From Nitrospira sp. Ga0074138 (GTDB lineage: Bacteria > Nitrospirota > Nitrospiria > Nitrospirales > Nitrospiraceae), in contig LNDU01000027.1 of NCBI GenBank assembly GCA_001464735.1, forward strand, positions 124,001 through 188,000: a DNA stretch of 64,000 nucleotides, read 5' to 3'. A program made the position numbers and the translations under genes. Shown here piece by piece: positions 40,545 through 49,704 of the stretch; within the stretch, counting starts at the first letter, position 1, and every line of letters starts with the position of its first letter. The notes under the pieces are model-generated. The model was given only the letters and a program-made list of their open reading frames with translations, was not told the origin of the DNA and ran no database searches.

Positions 40545-41345
40545 ATGTCTAGGATTTGTATGACCATGATCATGCTCCTTTCATCTGTAGTCTTCGACGT
40601 GACGATGTCATGGGCGGGACCTAGTGGCGAGTCTCGGTCGATCTCGTCGGCGTCCCGAGGTCCGGTTCATCGGGCGACCGACACCGTTGTGGACCGAGTG
40701 GCTGTCAGTGAGGTCAACCCTGATCTGATTCGGAAGGCCATTCAGAGACATCTGGAGAGTGAATGGGGGCACAAGGTTAAGACGGTACAGGTGACGGTGT
40801 TGGACCCCGTGGATCCGGTGATGATTCCCAGCGGGACGGTGGAGTTGCAGGTCATTCCCAACTCCCTGGAAGAAGGTCTAGGACGGCGAATGTTTCATGT
40901 GGAGGCAGTGGCAAACGGGAAAGCTCGGAAAACAATCCAGGTCGTTGCCGATATTGCGGCGATGATCGACGCGGTTGTTGTCACCCGCTTTCTGAAGGCC
41001 GATGAACTGATTGATATGAGCGATCTCAAGACGGTCGGAATGAGGGTACACCAGATTAACCATTCCTTCATTATCGATCAAGGAGAGGTCATCGGAAAGA
41101 GCGCATCACGGCCTCTTCCGCCCGAGACACCGCTACGCCCAGCCTTTGTGAAGCCTCCATTGGCGATCAAGAAGGGTGATCGAGTCCTCATCGAGGCGCG
41201 GCGTGGAGGCCTGTCGATTCGGGCCAATGGCGTGACGAAAGCGAACGGACAAGTCGGACAGACCGTCATGGTCACCAATCTGGATTCCGGTAGGGAACTA
41301 AGAGCCAGAGTGGTGGCTCCCAGTCTTGTTGAGGTGGAGTTCTAG
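40545..41345 (+). CDS. flgA: P-ring assembly chaperone FlgA
   Basis: The 266-residue periplasmic chaperone has an N-terminal signal peptide (MTMIMLLSSVVFDVTMSWA) and a C-terminal SAF-like domain (LKADELIDMSDLKTV, GDRVLIEARRGGLSIRANGV). It helps FlgI polymerise into the P ring. I chose the ATG at 40545 after aaggagcgg; an upstream in-frame ATG lies inside flgG. The position next to flgG and flgH fits. Confidence 0.92.
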   Translation: MSRICMTMIMLLSSVVFDVTMSWAGPSGESRSISSASRGPVHRATDTVVDRVAVSEVNPDLIRKAIQRHLESEWGHKVKTVQVTVLDPVDPVMIPSGTVELQVIPNSLEEGLGRRMFHVEAVANGKARKTIQVVADIAAMIDAVVVTRFLKADELIDMSDLKTVGMRVHQINHSFIIDQGEVIGKSASRPLPPETPLRPAFVKPPLAIKKGDRVLIEARRGGLSIRANGVTKANGQVGQTVMVTNLDSGRELRARVVAPSLVEVEF

Positions 41346-41367
41346 TTGAATCGTGCCAGAGAACAAC

Positions 41368-42069
41368 ATGCCCTTTCACTGTAATCTGTCTTTTCATATG
41401 GCAGTACGTAGCCTGATCATCACTATCGCACTGCAAGGATGTTCAAGCCCGCCGAGCCCGTCGAGCAAGGTGACCGTGCCGCTGCTCCCTCCTCCAAAGA
41501 CGCTTGGCTCGCTCTGGCAGGAAGAAAACGGACGAGCCTATCTCTATGAGGATATGCGTGCCATGCGGATCGGGGATATTCTGACTGTGAAAATCTCCGA
41601 AGTTCATAAAGGGTCAAAGTCAGCCGATACGGCAGTTCAACGGGATTCGACGATTAAAAACAGCATGGTCGGCAGCGGTATGGGATATATCGGGCTTCCA
41701 GGGATCCGCTTCAGTGATGAAACGAAGCGTGGATTCGGAATCAATGCGAACGCCAATAACAAGTTCGATGGGAAAGGTTCCACCAATCGTGAAGGCACAT
41801 TGACAGGGACCATTTCTGCGATCGTGACAGAGGTGCTTCCCAACGGGGATCTTCGGATCGAGGGGCGGCGTGAGGTCAGCGTCAACAGTGAAAAACAGCT
41901 GATGACGATCGGTGGGATTGTCCGGCGTGTAGATGTGGACACCAAGAATACAGTGGCCTCAAGTGCCATTGCGGACGCTAAAATCGAATACTCAGGTCTG
42001 GGTGTGCTGGACGATGTGCAGCGACCCGGGTGGTTCATCCGTATTCTTAATTGGGTCTATCCGTTCTGA
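41368..42069 (+). CDS. flgH: Flagellar L-ring lipoprotein FlgH
   Basis: The outer-membrane L-ring protein has a lipoprotein signal ending in the lipobox ALQGC. The FlgH core follows (LWQEENGRAYLYEDMRAMRI, GDILTVKISE, GKGSTNREGTLTGTISAIV, GGIVRRVDVDTKNTVASS). Three starts are possible: GTG 41353, ATG 41368 and ATG 41398. None has a good ribosome site, and all keep the signal peptide. Confidence 0.93.
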   Translation: MPFHCNLSFHMAVRSLIITIALQGCSSPPSPSSKVTVPLLPPPKTLGSLWQEENGRAYLYEDMRAMRIGDILTVKISEVHKGSKSADTAVQRDSTIKNSMVGSGMGYIGLPGIRFSDETKRGFGINANANNKFDGKGSTNREGTLTGTISAIVTEVLPNGDLRIEGRREVSVNSEKQLMTIGGIVRRVDVDTKNTVASSAIADAKIEYSGLGVLDDVQRPGWFIRILNWVYPF

Positions 42070-42083
42070 GGAGGAGAGGGGCT

Positions 42084-42359
42084 ATGACCGTTCCGCCGAG
42101 ACGCAAACCAACTCCGAGAAGCATGCTCAAGCGGCGTCCTTTGAATCTCCGTACGCTCCAAATGATGGTGCAGAGTGGGGTTGTCCGACGGGCTGATTTT
42201 GATCCTCCCACGTTTGGGAGTAGGACTCGATTTCATGTGCTTGATGATGCTGATCATGCCTCAGGGAAAGAATCGGCTTCTGAGCAAGGATGGCTGTCGC
42301 GCATCATACTTGGTCCTCGGTTACAGGTCTCTGTTCCCAAACGTTCATGGAGAGGATAG
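42084..42359 (+). CDS. Small basic protein of unknown function between flgH and flgI
   Basis: I do not recognise this 91-residue, Arg/Pro/Lys-rich protein. The start is supported by a strong ribosome site (aggaggagagg) 8 bp before the ATG and by 14-bp spacing from flgH. There is no signal peptide or membrane helix, so it is predicted cytosolic. Its N-terminus (PPRRKPTPRSMLKRRPLNLR) could contact nucleic acid or an acidic partner. It ends 11 bp before the chosen flgI start. The position inside the P/L-ring series argues for a flagellar role or translational control of flgI, which is inference. Confidence 0.6.
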   Translation: MTVPPRRKPTPRSMLKRRPLNLRTLQMMVQSGVVRRADFDPPTFGSRTRFHVLDDADHASGKESASEQGWLSRIILGPRLQVSVPKRSWRG

Positions 42360-42370
42360 GTGCCTCACAC

Positions 42371-43510
42371 ATGTTCATACGGTGTTTTTCTCTAGTCAGT
42401 GTCCTGGTCCTGACCGGTGGTTTATTGACACCCTCCGGCGCCGATGCGGTGAGGATCAAGGATATTGGCGTGATTGAAGGAGTCCGCGAAAACCAGTTGC
42501 TTGGGTACGGTTTGGTGGTTGGTCTGGACAGTACCGGCGACCGAGTCATCGGCGGACAGTTCACGATTCAGGCAATGATGTCCATGTTGAACAAAATGGG
42601 TGTCAACCTGGTGATCGATCCCATCCAGTTACTGACGAGAAACATCGCCTCGGTGATGGTGACTGCCAAGCTTCCTCCATTCTCAAAGCCAGGAATGACG
42701 CTGGACGCCGTGGTGTCGTCGATGGCGAACGCCAAAAGCCTGCAAGGCGGGACGCTTTTGCTCACGCCGTTAAAAGCAGCCAATCAGCAAGTATTTGCCG
42801 TCGCGCAGGGACCAGTCTCAATCGGTGGTTTTCTCGGCGGGACGGGAGGGGCTGGCGGCGCAACGGTGACGAAGAATCATCAGGCGGCCGGTGTGGTTCC
42901 CGGTGGAGCCATTATCGAGAAGGAGCTCCCTGTCGACATTGACTCATGGGCAACCGTTTCTGTGCTTCTCCGGCAACCCGACTTTACGACTGCCATCAGG
43001 ACTGCCGAGGCCATCGAGAGTGCCTTTGGGAAAGGCAGTGCATCGGCTACGAATGCCGGATCTGTGAAGGCGACGATCCCTCAGGTGTTTCAGGGGCGCG
43101 TTGTCGAATATATTGCATCGATCGAAGGGCTCGATGTGACCGTCGATTCTGTCGCCAAAGTCGTCGTCAATGAACGGACCGGCACAGTGGTGCTGGGAGA
43201 GCATGTACGGATTTCCACATGCGCGATTTCTCATGGTAATCTCACAATCTCAGTCAAAAATACGTTAAATGTGTCGCAGCCGCCGGCGCCGCTCATTGGT
43301 TCGTCCGCAGGACAGACGACCGTGACACCGGATGTGCAGACAGAGATCAAGGAGCAGGAATCGAGGCTCCTGGTGGTGGATGAGACGGTAACATTGGGGG
43401 AGGTCGTACGGGCTCTCAATGCAGTAGGAGTGACGCCGCGTGACCTTGTCGCAATACTCTCGGCTCTGAGGTCGGCAGGAGCGCTGCAAGCGAACCTTGA
43501 AATCATTTAG
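42371..43510 (+). CDS. flgI: Flagellar P-ring protein FlgI
   Basis: The 379-residue periplasmic ring protein has a signal peptide (RCFSLVSVLVLTGGLLTPSG) then the conserved mature start RIKDIGVIEGVRENQLLGYG, LVVGLDSTGD, and downstream VNERTGTVVLGEHVRISTCA and VTPRDLVAILSALRSAGALQ. I chose ATG 42371 because it begins the signal peptide. ATG 42347 is an in-frame alternative that overlaps the preceding small gene. Confidence 0.95.
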   Translation: MFIRCFSLVSVLVLTGGLLTPSGADAVRIKDIGVIEGVRENQLLGYGLVVGLDSTGDRVIGGQFTIQAMMSMLNKMGVNLVIDPIQLLTRNIASVMVTAKLPPFSKPGMTLDAVVSSMANAKSLQGGTLLLTPLKAANQQVFAVAQGPVSIGGFLGGTGGAGGATVTKNHQAAGVVPGGAIIEKELPVDIDSWATVSVLLRQPDFTTAIRTAEAIESAFGKGSASATNAGSVKATIPQVFQGRVVEYIASIEGLDVTVDSVAKVVVNERTGTVVLGEHVRISTCAISHGNLTISVKNTLNVSQPPAPLIGSSAGQTTVTPDVQTEIKEQESRLLVVDETVTLGEVVRALNAVGVTPRDLVAILSALRSAGALQANLEII

Positions 43511-43527
43511 ATGGACGAGTGATATAT

Positions 43528-43917
43528 ATGAACACTCTAGAACAATACGGAATCCATTCAAGGCTCTCTTCACCAGCATACGTGGATCCTGGATTGACCG
43601 GACGTGCTAGCCATCTTGTGCCTCAGATGAATGCCTCAGCATCGCAGGATCCTGCCGCGGCACGTCAACAAATGGTCCAAGCTGGGCGGCAGTTCGAGGC
43701 GTATTTTGTCTCGTATTTACTGAAGGTTATGAGAGAAACGGTTCCTGAGGGAAGCATCACCAACAAGCAAGGGGCGTATTTTTACTCATTTTATGACGAG
43801 GAAATTGGGAAACGAGCGGCCGAGTCTGGGGGGATAGGCATTGCCAAGATGGTTCAGGAGAATGCGCAACAATATTTTTCATCATCTCCCCCGGAACGCT
43901 CAAGTTCTGCTGGGTAG
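43528..43917 (+). CDS. flgJ: FlgJ-like rod-capping protein without muramidase domain
   Basis: The 129-residue protein corresponds only to the N-terminal rod-binding domain of FlgJ (MVQAGRQFEAYFVSYLLKVM, then FYDEEIGKRAAESGGIGIAK). The peptidoglycan hydrolase domain of enterobacterial FlgJ is absent, which is common outside gammaproteobacteria, so a separate hydrolase is expected elsewhere. It follows flgI by 17 bp. ATG 43528 is preferred to GTG 43519. Confidence 0.9.
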   Translation: MNTLEQYGIHSRLSSPAYVDPGLTGRASHLVPQMNASASQDPAAARQQMVQAGRQFEAYFVSYLLKVMRETVPEGSITNKQGAYFYSFYDEEIGKRAAESGGIGIAKMVQENAQQYFSSSPPERSSSAG

Positions 43918-43927
43918 AAACCGATAA
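43900..43927 (+). promoter_or_regulatory. Candidate sigma-28 promoter for flgM
   Basis: TCAAGTTC, a 12-bp spacer and ACCGATAA, at the very end of flgJ. Six of eight and seven of eight positions match the enterobacterial TAAAGTTT/GCCGATAA elements. The 12-bp spacing recurs at the other candidates in this window. Confidence 0.55.
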
Positions 43928-43954
43928 GAAGCTCGACCGGGGTAAAGTCCATCA

Positions 43955-43980
43955 TTCTCTCAGCCTGGTCGCTGGGAGAA
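43955..43980 (+). other. Hairpin in the flgM leader
   Basis: TTCTCTCAGC and GCTGGGAGAA pair over 10 bp with one G-T wobble around a 6-base loop. It lies between the candidate sigma-28 start and the flgM ribosome site, so it could act on flgM mRNA or terminate flgJ transcription. Confidence 0.4.
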
Positions 43981-44004
43981 GAGCGCCGGGGAAGGAGCGG
44001 CAAC

Positions 44005-44310
44005 ATGCAGATTTCAGGTCATGGAAAGGCGGATCATCTTGCCAAGCTGTTACTTGGGGTTCAGGACACCGCGGAGACAGGTAGTCGGCAAGCGGCTGCC
44101 CGCACCCAGGTGGGTAAAGATGAGGTTCAGATTTCGGCCCAAGCGAAGGAACTTCAACGGATTCGGGAGCTGGCCAATCAGCCTGACCCTGGGCGGGCTG
44201 AACAGGTGGAGCGCATCAGGCGCGCCCTTGACAGCGGCACGTACGATGTCAGTGGCCGCGCGGTTGGCGATGCCATCGTGAAGCAGGTTCTGACCGACTC
44301 CATACTATAG
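44005..44310 (+). CDS. flgM: Anti-sigma-28 factor FlgM
   Basis: The 101-residue protein inhibits FliA until it is exported after hook completion. The C-terminal sigma-binding part is recognisable (EVQISAQAKELQRIRELANQ, then ERIRRALDSGTYDVSGRAV). The ribosome site is ggggaaggagcgg. It is followed by an FlgN-like gene, flgK and flgL, the usual late-gene order. Confidence 0.93.
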   Translation: MQISGHGKADHLAKLLLGVQDTAETGSRQAAARTQVGKDEVQISAQAKELQRIRELANQPDPGRAEQVERIRRALDSGTYDVSGRAVGDAIVKQVLTDSIL

Positions 44311-44442
44311 GATCTGTTTTTTCAGGCTCCTGAATATTCACTCGCCGTGGTCCCTTTTGTCCTCATCCCTCCAAGGAAAGAGGGGAAGAAGAGGGGATGG
44401 ATGGCGGAATGCAGTGCATGCGTACAGTCAGAAGGAGTCTGT

Positions 44443-44952
44443 ATGTCCACGTTTCTGCCAGCGATCACTCAGCTGTGCCGCCTGTTGCGCCAAGAAGAGG
44501 CCACGTGCCATCAGCTGCTTGAGACGGTCCACACCGAACGTGCCGCCATTCGAACGCTTGCTATTAAGGAGTTCCATTCCATCAATTGCCGTCGGTTGTC
44601 GATTCTAGAATCGTTGCAGTCTCTTGCTGCCGAACGACAGCACCTGGTTCAAGAATTGGTGGGGCACTACGGCCTGCGGCCGGGAACAGCATCGATTCAG
44701 GAACTGATTGACCATATCCAAGACCCGTCTTCAGACGACTTACGAGCCGTCTATCGAAGTTATGTGACGGTGGCCAAGACCGTCCGTGACGAGATCGGGC
44801 AGAACGTGGTGCTCATCGAGGGGATTCGCGGCGTCGTTGATCAAGCGCTGTCGACCGGTACCCCCGTTTCCCCGGTCAAGGATCTGTATGCTGCCGATGG
44901 ACAATCGATCGTCACGGGCCGTGTCAACGTACTCATTCATCAGCAGGGTTAA
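44443..44952 (+). CDS. flgN: FlgN-like export chaperone
   Basis: The 169-residue helical protein fits FlgN, the cytosolic chaperone for FlgK and FlgL. It has a four-helix pattern (LCRLLRQEEATCHQLLETVH, then RRLSILESLQSLAAERQHLV) with an FlgN-type Leu/Glu heptad core, and it sits between flgM and flgK. ATG 44443 follows gaaggag; the frame is open upstream without support. Assignment relies on architecture and position more than on sequence signature. Confidence 0.82.
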   Translation: MSTFLPAITQLCRLLRQEEATCHQLLETVHTERAAIRTLAIKEFHSINCRRLSILESLQSLAAERQHLVQELVGHYGLRPGTASIQELIDHIQDPSSDDLRAVYRSYVTVAKTVRDEIGQNVVLIEGIRGVVDQALSTGTPVSPVKDLYAADGQSIVTGRVNVLIHQQG

Positions 44953-44954
44953 GC

Positions 44955-46982
44955 ATGATCGGCCTTACGTCTCTCTTTGACATCGCGAGAAGCGCACTCA
45001 CGACCTCCCAACAAGCCCTCGCCGTCACCGGCCATAACGTTGCCAATGTGAATACACCGGGATATTCCAGGCAGGAAGCCGTACTCTCAGAACGTGCGCC
45101 GCTGAGCGGACGGCCCGGCATGGTGGGGACCGGCGTGCAGGCCACGTCTATCAGGCGGTATACGGACCAATTCATCAACCGGCAGCTGACCACGGTGCAG
45201 CAGAATCTTGGACGCCTGTCGGTGTCGCGGGAGGAGTTGTTCCGGCTGCAAAACTTGTTCGGGGACAGCAACAATCAAGGCATTGCCGCACGAATGAACG
45301 ATTTCTTCCGCGGGTTGCAAGACGTGTCTACCAATCCGGGCGGGCTGGCGGCTCGTACTGTTCTGTTGGCAAACGCCAGACAGTTGGCGTCGAGTGTGAA
45401 TCAGGTTTCTTCGGATCTCGTAGCGGCGAGACAATCACTGAACTTTCAGGTCCAGCAGACGGTGACGGAAATCAACAGCCTGTCAAAGCAAATCGCCGAG
45501 CTGAATAACCAGATTGTCGCGGCCGAGGTGACGGGCCAGAGCGCCAATGATCTCCGGGATCAACGTGAGCTTGCACTGAATGAGTTGGCAACACGCATCG
45601 ATATCACAACCGTGGAGTCCGGCACCGGCGCGCTCACGGTCTTTGCAGCACGAGGACAGGTTCTCGTGGAGGGGGCCACAGTCCGACAATTGGATGTCAT
45701 CGAAGATCCGGACAACAACGGGCTTTTTACGATCGGGTATTCGACCGGCGGCACGCGTCCCTTAAGCATCGACGGATTGATCTCCAACGGCCGTTTACGC
45801 AGCCTTCTGGATGTCCGTGACACCACAGTTCGAGATCTGGAAGTCTCCTTCGACCGGCTGTCAGCGACGTTGACTAACGCCGTCAATGGGATTCATCGAC
45901 AGGGGTATGGACTCGACGGATCGACCGGCCTCGACTTTTTTGGTCCTCCGGCGGTGTCCACGCGAGCCATGAATGCCAATCAAGGATCCGCTGGGATCAA
46001 CAGCAGTGCGATTACCGCGAACAGTTTGCTCACATTTCATGATTACGAGATCCGTTTCTCTTCGGGGTCCGCCTATTCCATCGTGGATGCGACAACCGGT
46101 GCCACTATTAGAGGCAACTATACCGGCACGGCGATCATGGCGCCTTCCGCGGACAATCCGGTATCTATCGTGACAGGTACGAACGATACACTCACAGTCA
46201 CCGTCGATGGTGTGACGTCCGGCACGATTACTCTGGCAGGCGCTGCGAGTCCGGGCTTCTCGTACACCTCCGGGACGGCCCTTGCGCAAGAAGTACAGAA
46301 CAAGATCAATGCGGACGCTACGCTACAGGCGGCCGGAAAAACTGTGGCGGTGACGTATGACACTACGACTAACCGTCTGGTCATGACGTCGAATGATACG
46401 ACAACCTCATCCGCCGTCAATGTGACCGGTGGGACGGCTCGAATGTCGCTAGGATTGATTGCCGGCACCAGTACCGCGGCTTCCGGCACCTATACAAGCC
46501 CGGCGACGCTGACCTTCGACGGTCTCAGTGTGACGTTAACCGGCGCAGCGGCAGCCGGAGACGTATTCGAAGTCGATTCGTACAGTCACGCTGCTCGCGA
46601 TCTGGCGGTCACACTCACGAATCCGTCATCTGTCGCGGCCTCTTCCACACGAACCGGTGTTCCCGGTAACAATACCAATATTCTCTCGCTGGTCGCACTT
46701 CAGCAGCGACAATTCGCAAGCCTGGAGAACGGTACCTTGAACAACGCGTATCGGACCGTTGCGGCGGAGCTCGGCGTTGCAGCGCAGACGGCCAATCGTG
46801 AAAAGGAGGCGAAAGAGATTCTAAAGGACCAGATTGAGACATTACGCGCGCAGGTATCCGGTGTCTCTATGGATGAGGAGCTGGTGAATCTCATTAAGTT
46901 CCAACGGGGGTTCGAAGCCGCTTCGCGGCTGGTACGTATCACCGATGAAATGTTCCAAACGCTGTTGTCGATCAAACCTTAG
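44955..46982 (+). CDS. flgK: Hook-filament junction protein FlgK
   Basis: The 675-residue HAP1 has the N-terminal signature (QQALAVTGHNVANVNTPGYS) and C-terminal helix (VSGVSMDEELVNLIKFQRGF). The middle (about 360-560) includes an IN-motif-like module (TNDTLTVTVDGVTSGTITLA, from about residue 405) that is clearly similar to one in FlgL. The core is normal; the module is part of the variable surface region. It lies 2 bp after flgN. Confidence 0.95.
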   Translation: MIGLTSLFDIARSALTTSQQALAVTGHNVANVNTPGYSRQEAVLSERAPLSGRPGMVGTGVQATSIRRYTDQFINRQLTTVQQNLGRLSVSREELFRLQNLFGDSNNQGIAARMNDFFRGLQDVSTNPGGLAARTVLLANARQLASSVNQVSSDLVAARQSLNFQVQQTVTEINSLSKQIAELNNQIVAAEVTGQSANDLRDQRELALNELATRIDITTVESGTGALTVFAARGQVLVEGATVRQLDVIEDPDNNGLFTIGYSTGGTRPLSIDGLISNGRLRSLLDVRDTTVRDLEVSFDRLSATLTNAVNGIHRQGYGLDGSTGLDFFGPPAVSTRAMNANQGSAGINSSAITANSLLTFHDYEIRFSSGSAYSIVDATTGATIRGNYTGTAIMAPSADNPVSIVTGTNDTLTVTVDGVTSGTITLAGAASPGFSYTSGTALAQEVQNKINADATLQAAGKTVAVTYDTTTNRLVMTSNDTTTSSAVNVTGGTARMSLGLIAGTSTAASGTYTSPATLTFDGLSVTLTGAAAAGDVFEVDSYSHAARDLAVTLTNPSSVAASSTRTGVPGNNTNILSLVALQQRQFASLENGTLNNAYRTVAAELGVAAQTANREKEAKEILKDQIETLRAQVSGVSMDEELVNLIKFQRGFEAASRLVRITDEMFQTLLSIKP

Positions 46983-46994
46983 CACGAGGTTTCT

Positions 46995-48758
46995 ATGCGG
47001 GTGACGGAGCTGCAAACCTTCGGCGTGCTCACGAATAACCTGGCCCGGGCGCGCGCGCGGGCTCTTGAATTCCAGCAGCAAGTGTCTACCGGCAAGTTGG
47101 TGCGTCAGCCGTCCGATGATCCCAGCGCGTTCAATCACATTGCATTGGATAAAGCCTCGCTTGCTGCGATTGAGCAACGGAAGCGCAATATTGTGTTCGG
47201 GCAGACAAGACTGGATCTTTCGGATAAGGCATTGAGCAATGCAATGAGCTCGCTGTCCCGTGTGCAACAGCTTGCTGTCCAGTTTCGTAACGATACGAAC
47301 AGCGCTGCGGATCGGGTGATCGGGGCTAAGGAAGTACGACAATTGTTCGCGCAGCTTCAACAAACGGCCAATACAGAGCTGAACAATCAGCCGATCTTCA
47401 CCGGCACGAGCACGCATGGACGGGCCACAGGACTTGCGATCACGACGCCCATGACTCTGATAAACGGCAGCAATGATACGCTCATCGTGACAGTCGATGG
47501 GACTACATCAGGCACCATCGATCTAACAGCCGGGACAGAATCGTTGACTGGCGCTCAACTCGCGGCACGCGTGCAAAGCCGTATCAATGCCGATACGACT
47601 CTGATCAATGCTCAAAAGAGTGTAACGGTCACGTTTGAAGGAGATCGTTTAGTCATCGCATCCGACATGAGCGGTTCGCAGTCCACGGTGCGTGTTACAG
47701 GAGGTTTGTCCCGCGCTGCGCTCGGATTCGCAGGCGGCAGTGAGACGACCGGCGGCGCGCCGTTTGCGCTTACTGCGACAGTGGCCTCGGCTGTCGGAAA
47801 CACCGGAGGAGTTCTAGCCGGACAGGGTAGGGTAGCCGACGACAATGCCGCCCCTTTGGACGACTATGTGATCCGGTTTACTTCCCCCACCACCTACGAT
47901 GTGCTCAACGTGACGGCTCTCGTCACGACGTCCCGTGGGGCATCCAACACCGGCGGCGTGGCGGTACGGGACGCCGGTATGGTGAACGCGGCACAGCTCA
48001 CGCTGCACAACTATCAAATCCAGTTTACATCACCGACGCAGTACTCGGTGGTGGATCAGACCACCAGCACGACTCTGTCGTCCGGTAATACCTACGTGTC
48101 GGGTGAAGCTATTTCGTTCGCCGGCTTGCGCGTTGTGTTGGCAACCGGTCAACAGGGAGGGCCACAAACCGGGGATACCTTCTCCGTCAGTTTGTCGCCC
48201 AAGAATGTGCTCACCAGCCAGACGTATGTGTCTGGAAGCGAGATCAGCTTCGACGGCATTCGGATGACATTGACCAACGGCACCGGCGCGCCGGCGACCG
48301 GCGATCTGTTTTCCGTCGTCTCGGGTCTACAGTACCAAGGAGACGCGGGAGTTCATGCCATCGAAGTTGGAACAGACCAGACTGTGCCGACCAACGTTGC
48401 CGGAAATCGAGCCTTTATCGCCGGTGGAATCGATCTCTTTGCAGAGGTCAAGCAACTGATCTCCGCACTGCGTGGAAATGATCGACTAGGCATCAGCGCT
48501 GCTCTGGGGCAGCTGAATCAGGGGGTGTCTCAGGTTGCCGCCATTCAGGGAGAAGTAGGCGCGACATCGAATCGCCTGACTACGAGCGCGGCGCAGCTTG
48601 AAGAGGCGAAAAGCTTTTTTATCACGACGCTCTCGGAAACTGAAGACGTCGATCTGGCCAAAGCGATCTCCGATTTGACCTTGCAGCAATATGCGATCGA
48701 AGCGGCCAGCAGGACATTGACCAAGGTGTTTGAAAACTCGTTGTTAAATTATCTATGA
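46995..48758 (+). CDS. flgL: Hook-filament junction protein FlgL, enlarged
   Basis: The 587-residue HAP3 has a flagellin-like N-terminus (VSTGKLVRQPSDDPSAFNHI) and C-terminus (DLTLQQYAIEAASRTLTKVF). It is nearly twice the usual length of about 300. The added central region starts with a module (SNDTLIVTVDGTTSGTIDLT, from about residue 155) shared with FlgK. Two further repeats follow, each of the form DYVIRFTSPTTYDV / NYQIQFTSPTQYSV and FDGIRMTL / FAGLRVVL. These should form an extra outer domain at the hook-filament junction. Confidence 0.93.
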   Translation: MRVTELQTFGVLTNNLARARARALEFQQQVSTGKLVRQPSDDPSAFNHIALDKASLAAIEQRKRNIVFGQTRLDLSDKALSNAMSSLSRVQQLAVQFRNDTNSAADRVIGAKEVRQLFAQLQQTANTELNNQPIFTGTSTHGRATGLAITTPMTLINGSNDTLIVTVDGTTSGTIDLTAGTESLTGAQLAARVQSRINADTTLINAQKSVTVTFEGDRLVIASDMSGSQSTVRVTGGLSRAALGFAGGSETTGGAPFALTATVASAVGNTGGVLAGQGRVADDNAAPLDDYVIRFTSPTTYDVLNVTALVTTSRGASNTGGVAVRDAGMVNAAQLTLHNYQIQFTSPTQYSVVDQTTSTTLSSGNTYVSGEAISFAGLRVVLATGQQGGPQTGDTFSVSLSPKNVLTSQTYVSGSEISFDGIRMTLTNGTGAPATGDLFSVVSGLQYQGDAGVHAIEVGTDQTVPTNVAGNRAFIAGGIDLFAEVKQLISALRGNDRLGISAALGQLNQGVSQVAAIQGEVGATSNRLTTSAAQLEEAKSFFITTLSETEDVDLAKAISDLTLQQYAIEAASRTLTKVFENSLLNYL

Positions 48759-48832
48759 GAACGGGCGTGGTATCGGGTGTGCGCGGCACTCTTCTGGTTG
48801 TTCCAATCGGTGGGCTCGGCCCGGTTGCGGCT

Positions 48833-48860
48833 TAAAGTTTCTGCCCGAGACGTCCGACAA
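48833..48860 (+). promoter_or_regulatory. Candidate sigma-28 promoter for csrA-fliW
   Basis: TAAAGTTT (perfect -35), a 12-bp spacer and TCCGACAA (six of eight). It is 38 bp before the csrA start. Confidence 0.55.
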
Positions 48861-48897
48861 GGGTTGAGACTCATACCTCTTGCCAAGGAAGACCGGT

Positions 48898-49143
48898 ATG
48901 CTAGTACTCAGCCGTCGATGTGGAGAAAGTGTCACGATCGGTCCGGACATCCGGGTGGTCGTGCTTGGGTTGAAAAGCGGTCAAGTCCGCCTGGGAATCG
49001 AAGCGCCGCCGGCGGTTGCGGTTCATCGGGAAGAGGTCTATACGAGAATTCAAGAGGAGAACCGGTTGGCCGCGAAGACCCACGCGGTTCCCATAGAGGC
49101 CTTGCGCCGCTTGATCCCTGCAAAATCTCGAATTGCCTCGTGA
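48898..49143 (+). CDS. csrA: Carbon storage/flagellin translation regulator CsrA
   Basis: The 81-residue RNA-binding protein starts with the canonical [15 protein letters not shown] and contains [19 protein letters not shown], including the RNA-contacting GIEAP and VHREE segments. It has a longer tail than E. coli CsrA (61 residues). ATG 48898 is chosen because the family begins exactly there, after aaggaag. It lies 7 bp upstream of fliW, its protein antagonist in the known CsrA-FliW-flagellin switch. Confidence 0.95.
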   Translation: MLVLSRRCGESVTIGPDIRVVVLGLKSGQVRLGIEAPPAVAVHREEVYTRIQEENRLAAKTHAVPIEALRRLIPAKSRIAS

Positions 49144-49150
49144 GGGTACA

Positions 49151-49636
49151 ATGGTGAAGAGTCTATCGACTCGGTTTGGATCATTCGAAGTTCGTGACGA
49201 AAGCATCTTGACGTTTCCTTCGGGGCTCGTTGGTTTTCCCGAGCAGCAGCGATATGTCATTCTGGATCATGACACCGAGGCTCCCTTCAAGTGGCTGCAA
49301 TCCGTTGAAGAGCCGTCTCTGGCATTTGTCATCCTGGATCCAGCGCTATTTCATCCGGACTATAATATCGATGTACCGGCCGATGCTTTGGCGGAAGTCA
49401 GAGCTGGGGAAAGAGACGACCTGGCGCTGGTTGTGATCTTGACCATTCCATCGGATGATCCTGGTCGGATCACCGCCAATTTGCGAGGACCGCTGATCAT
49501 CAGCTACCAGACCAAACTGGGCAAGCAAGTGGTTCTTTCTGAGGGTTTTCCTACCAGACACCCGTTGTTTCCCGTCTCTGGACCTCCATCGCCAGAGACT
49601 GCGCAGGTCTCTCACTCCGTAGAATGTCAAGTCTAG
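49151..49636 (+). CDS. fliW: Flagellar assembly factor FliW
   Basis: The 161-residue protein has the FliW signature (ILTFPSGLVGFPEQQRYVIL, FKWLQSVEEPSLAFVILDP, then TANLRGPLIISYQTKLGKQV). FliW binds flagellin and sequesters CsrA, so flagellin levels feed back on translation. Here csrA and fliW share a candidate sigma-28 promoter. ATG 49151 is preferred to a TTG inside csrA. The flagellin gene itself is not in the window. Confidence 0.95.
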   Translation: MVKSLSTRFGSFEVRDESILTFPSGLVGFPEQQRYVILDHDTEAPFKWLQSVEEPSLAFVILDPALFHPDYNIDVPADALAEVRAGERDDLALVVILTIPSDDPGRITANLRGPLIISYQTKLGKQVVLSEGFPTRHPLFPVSGPPSPETAQVSHSVECQV

Positions 49637-49704
49637 CTCATATATGTTTCGACTGATCTGGTGCTCCGGTGGTTTGCTGACATCCTGACATCGGCTGTCC
49701 GACC

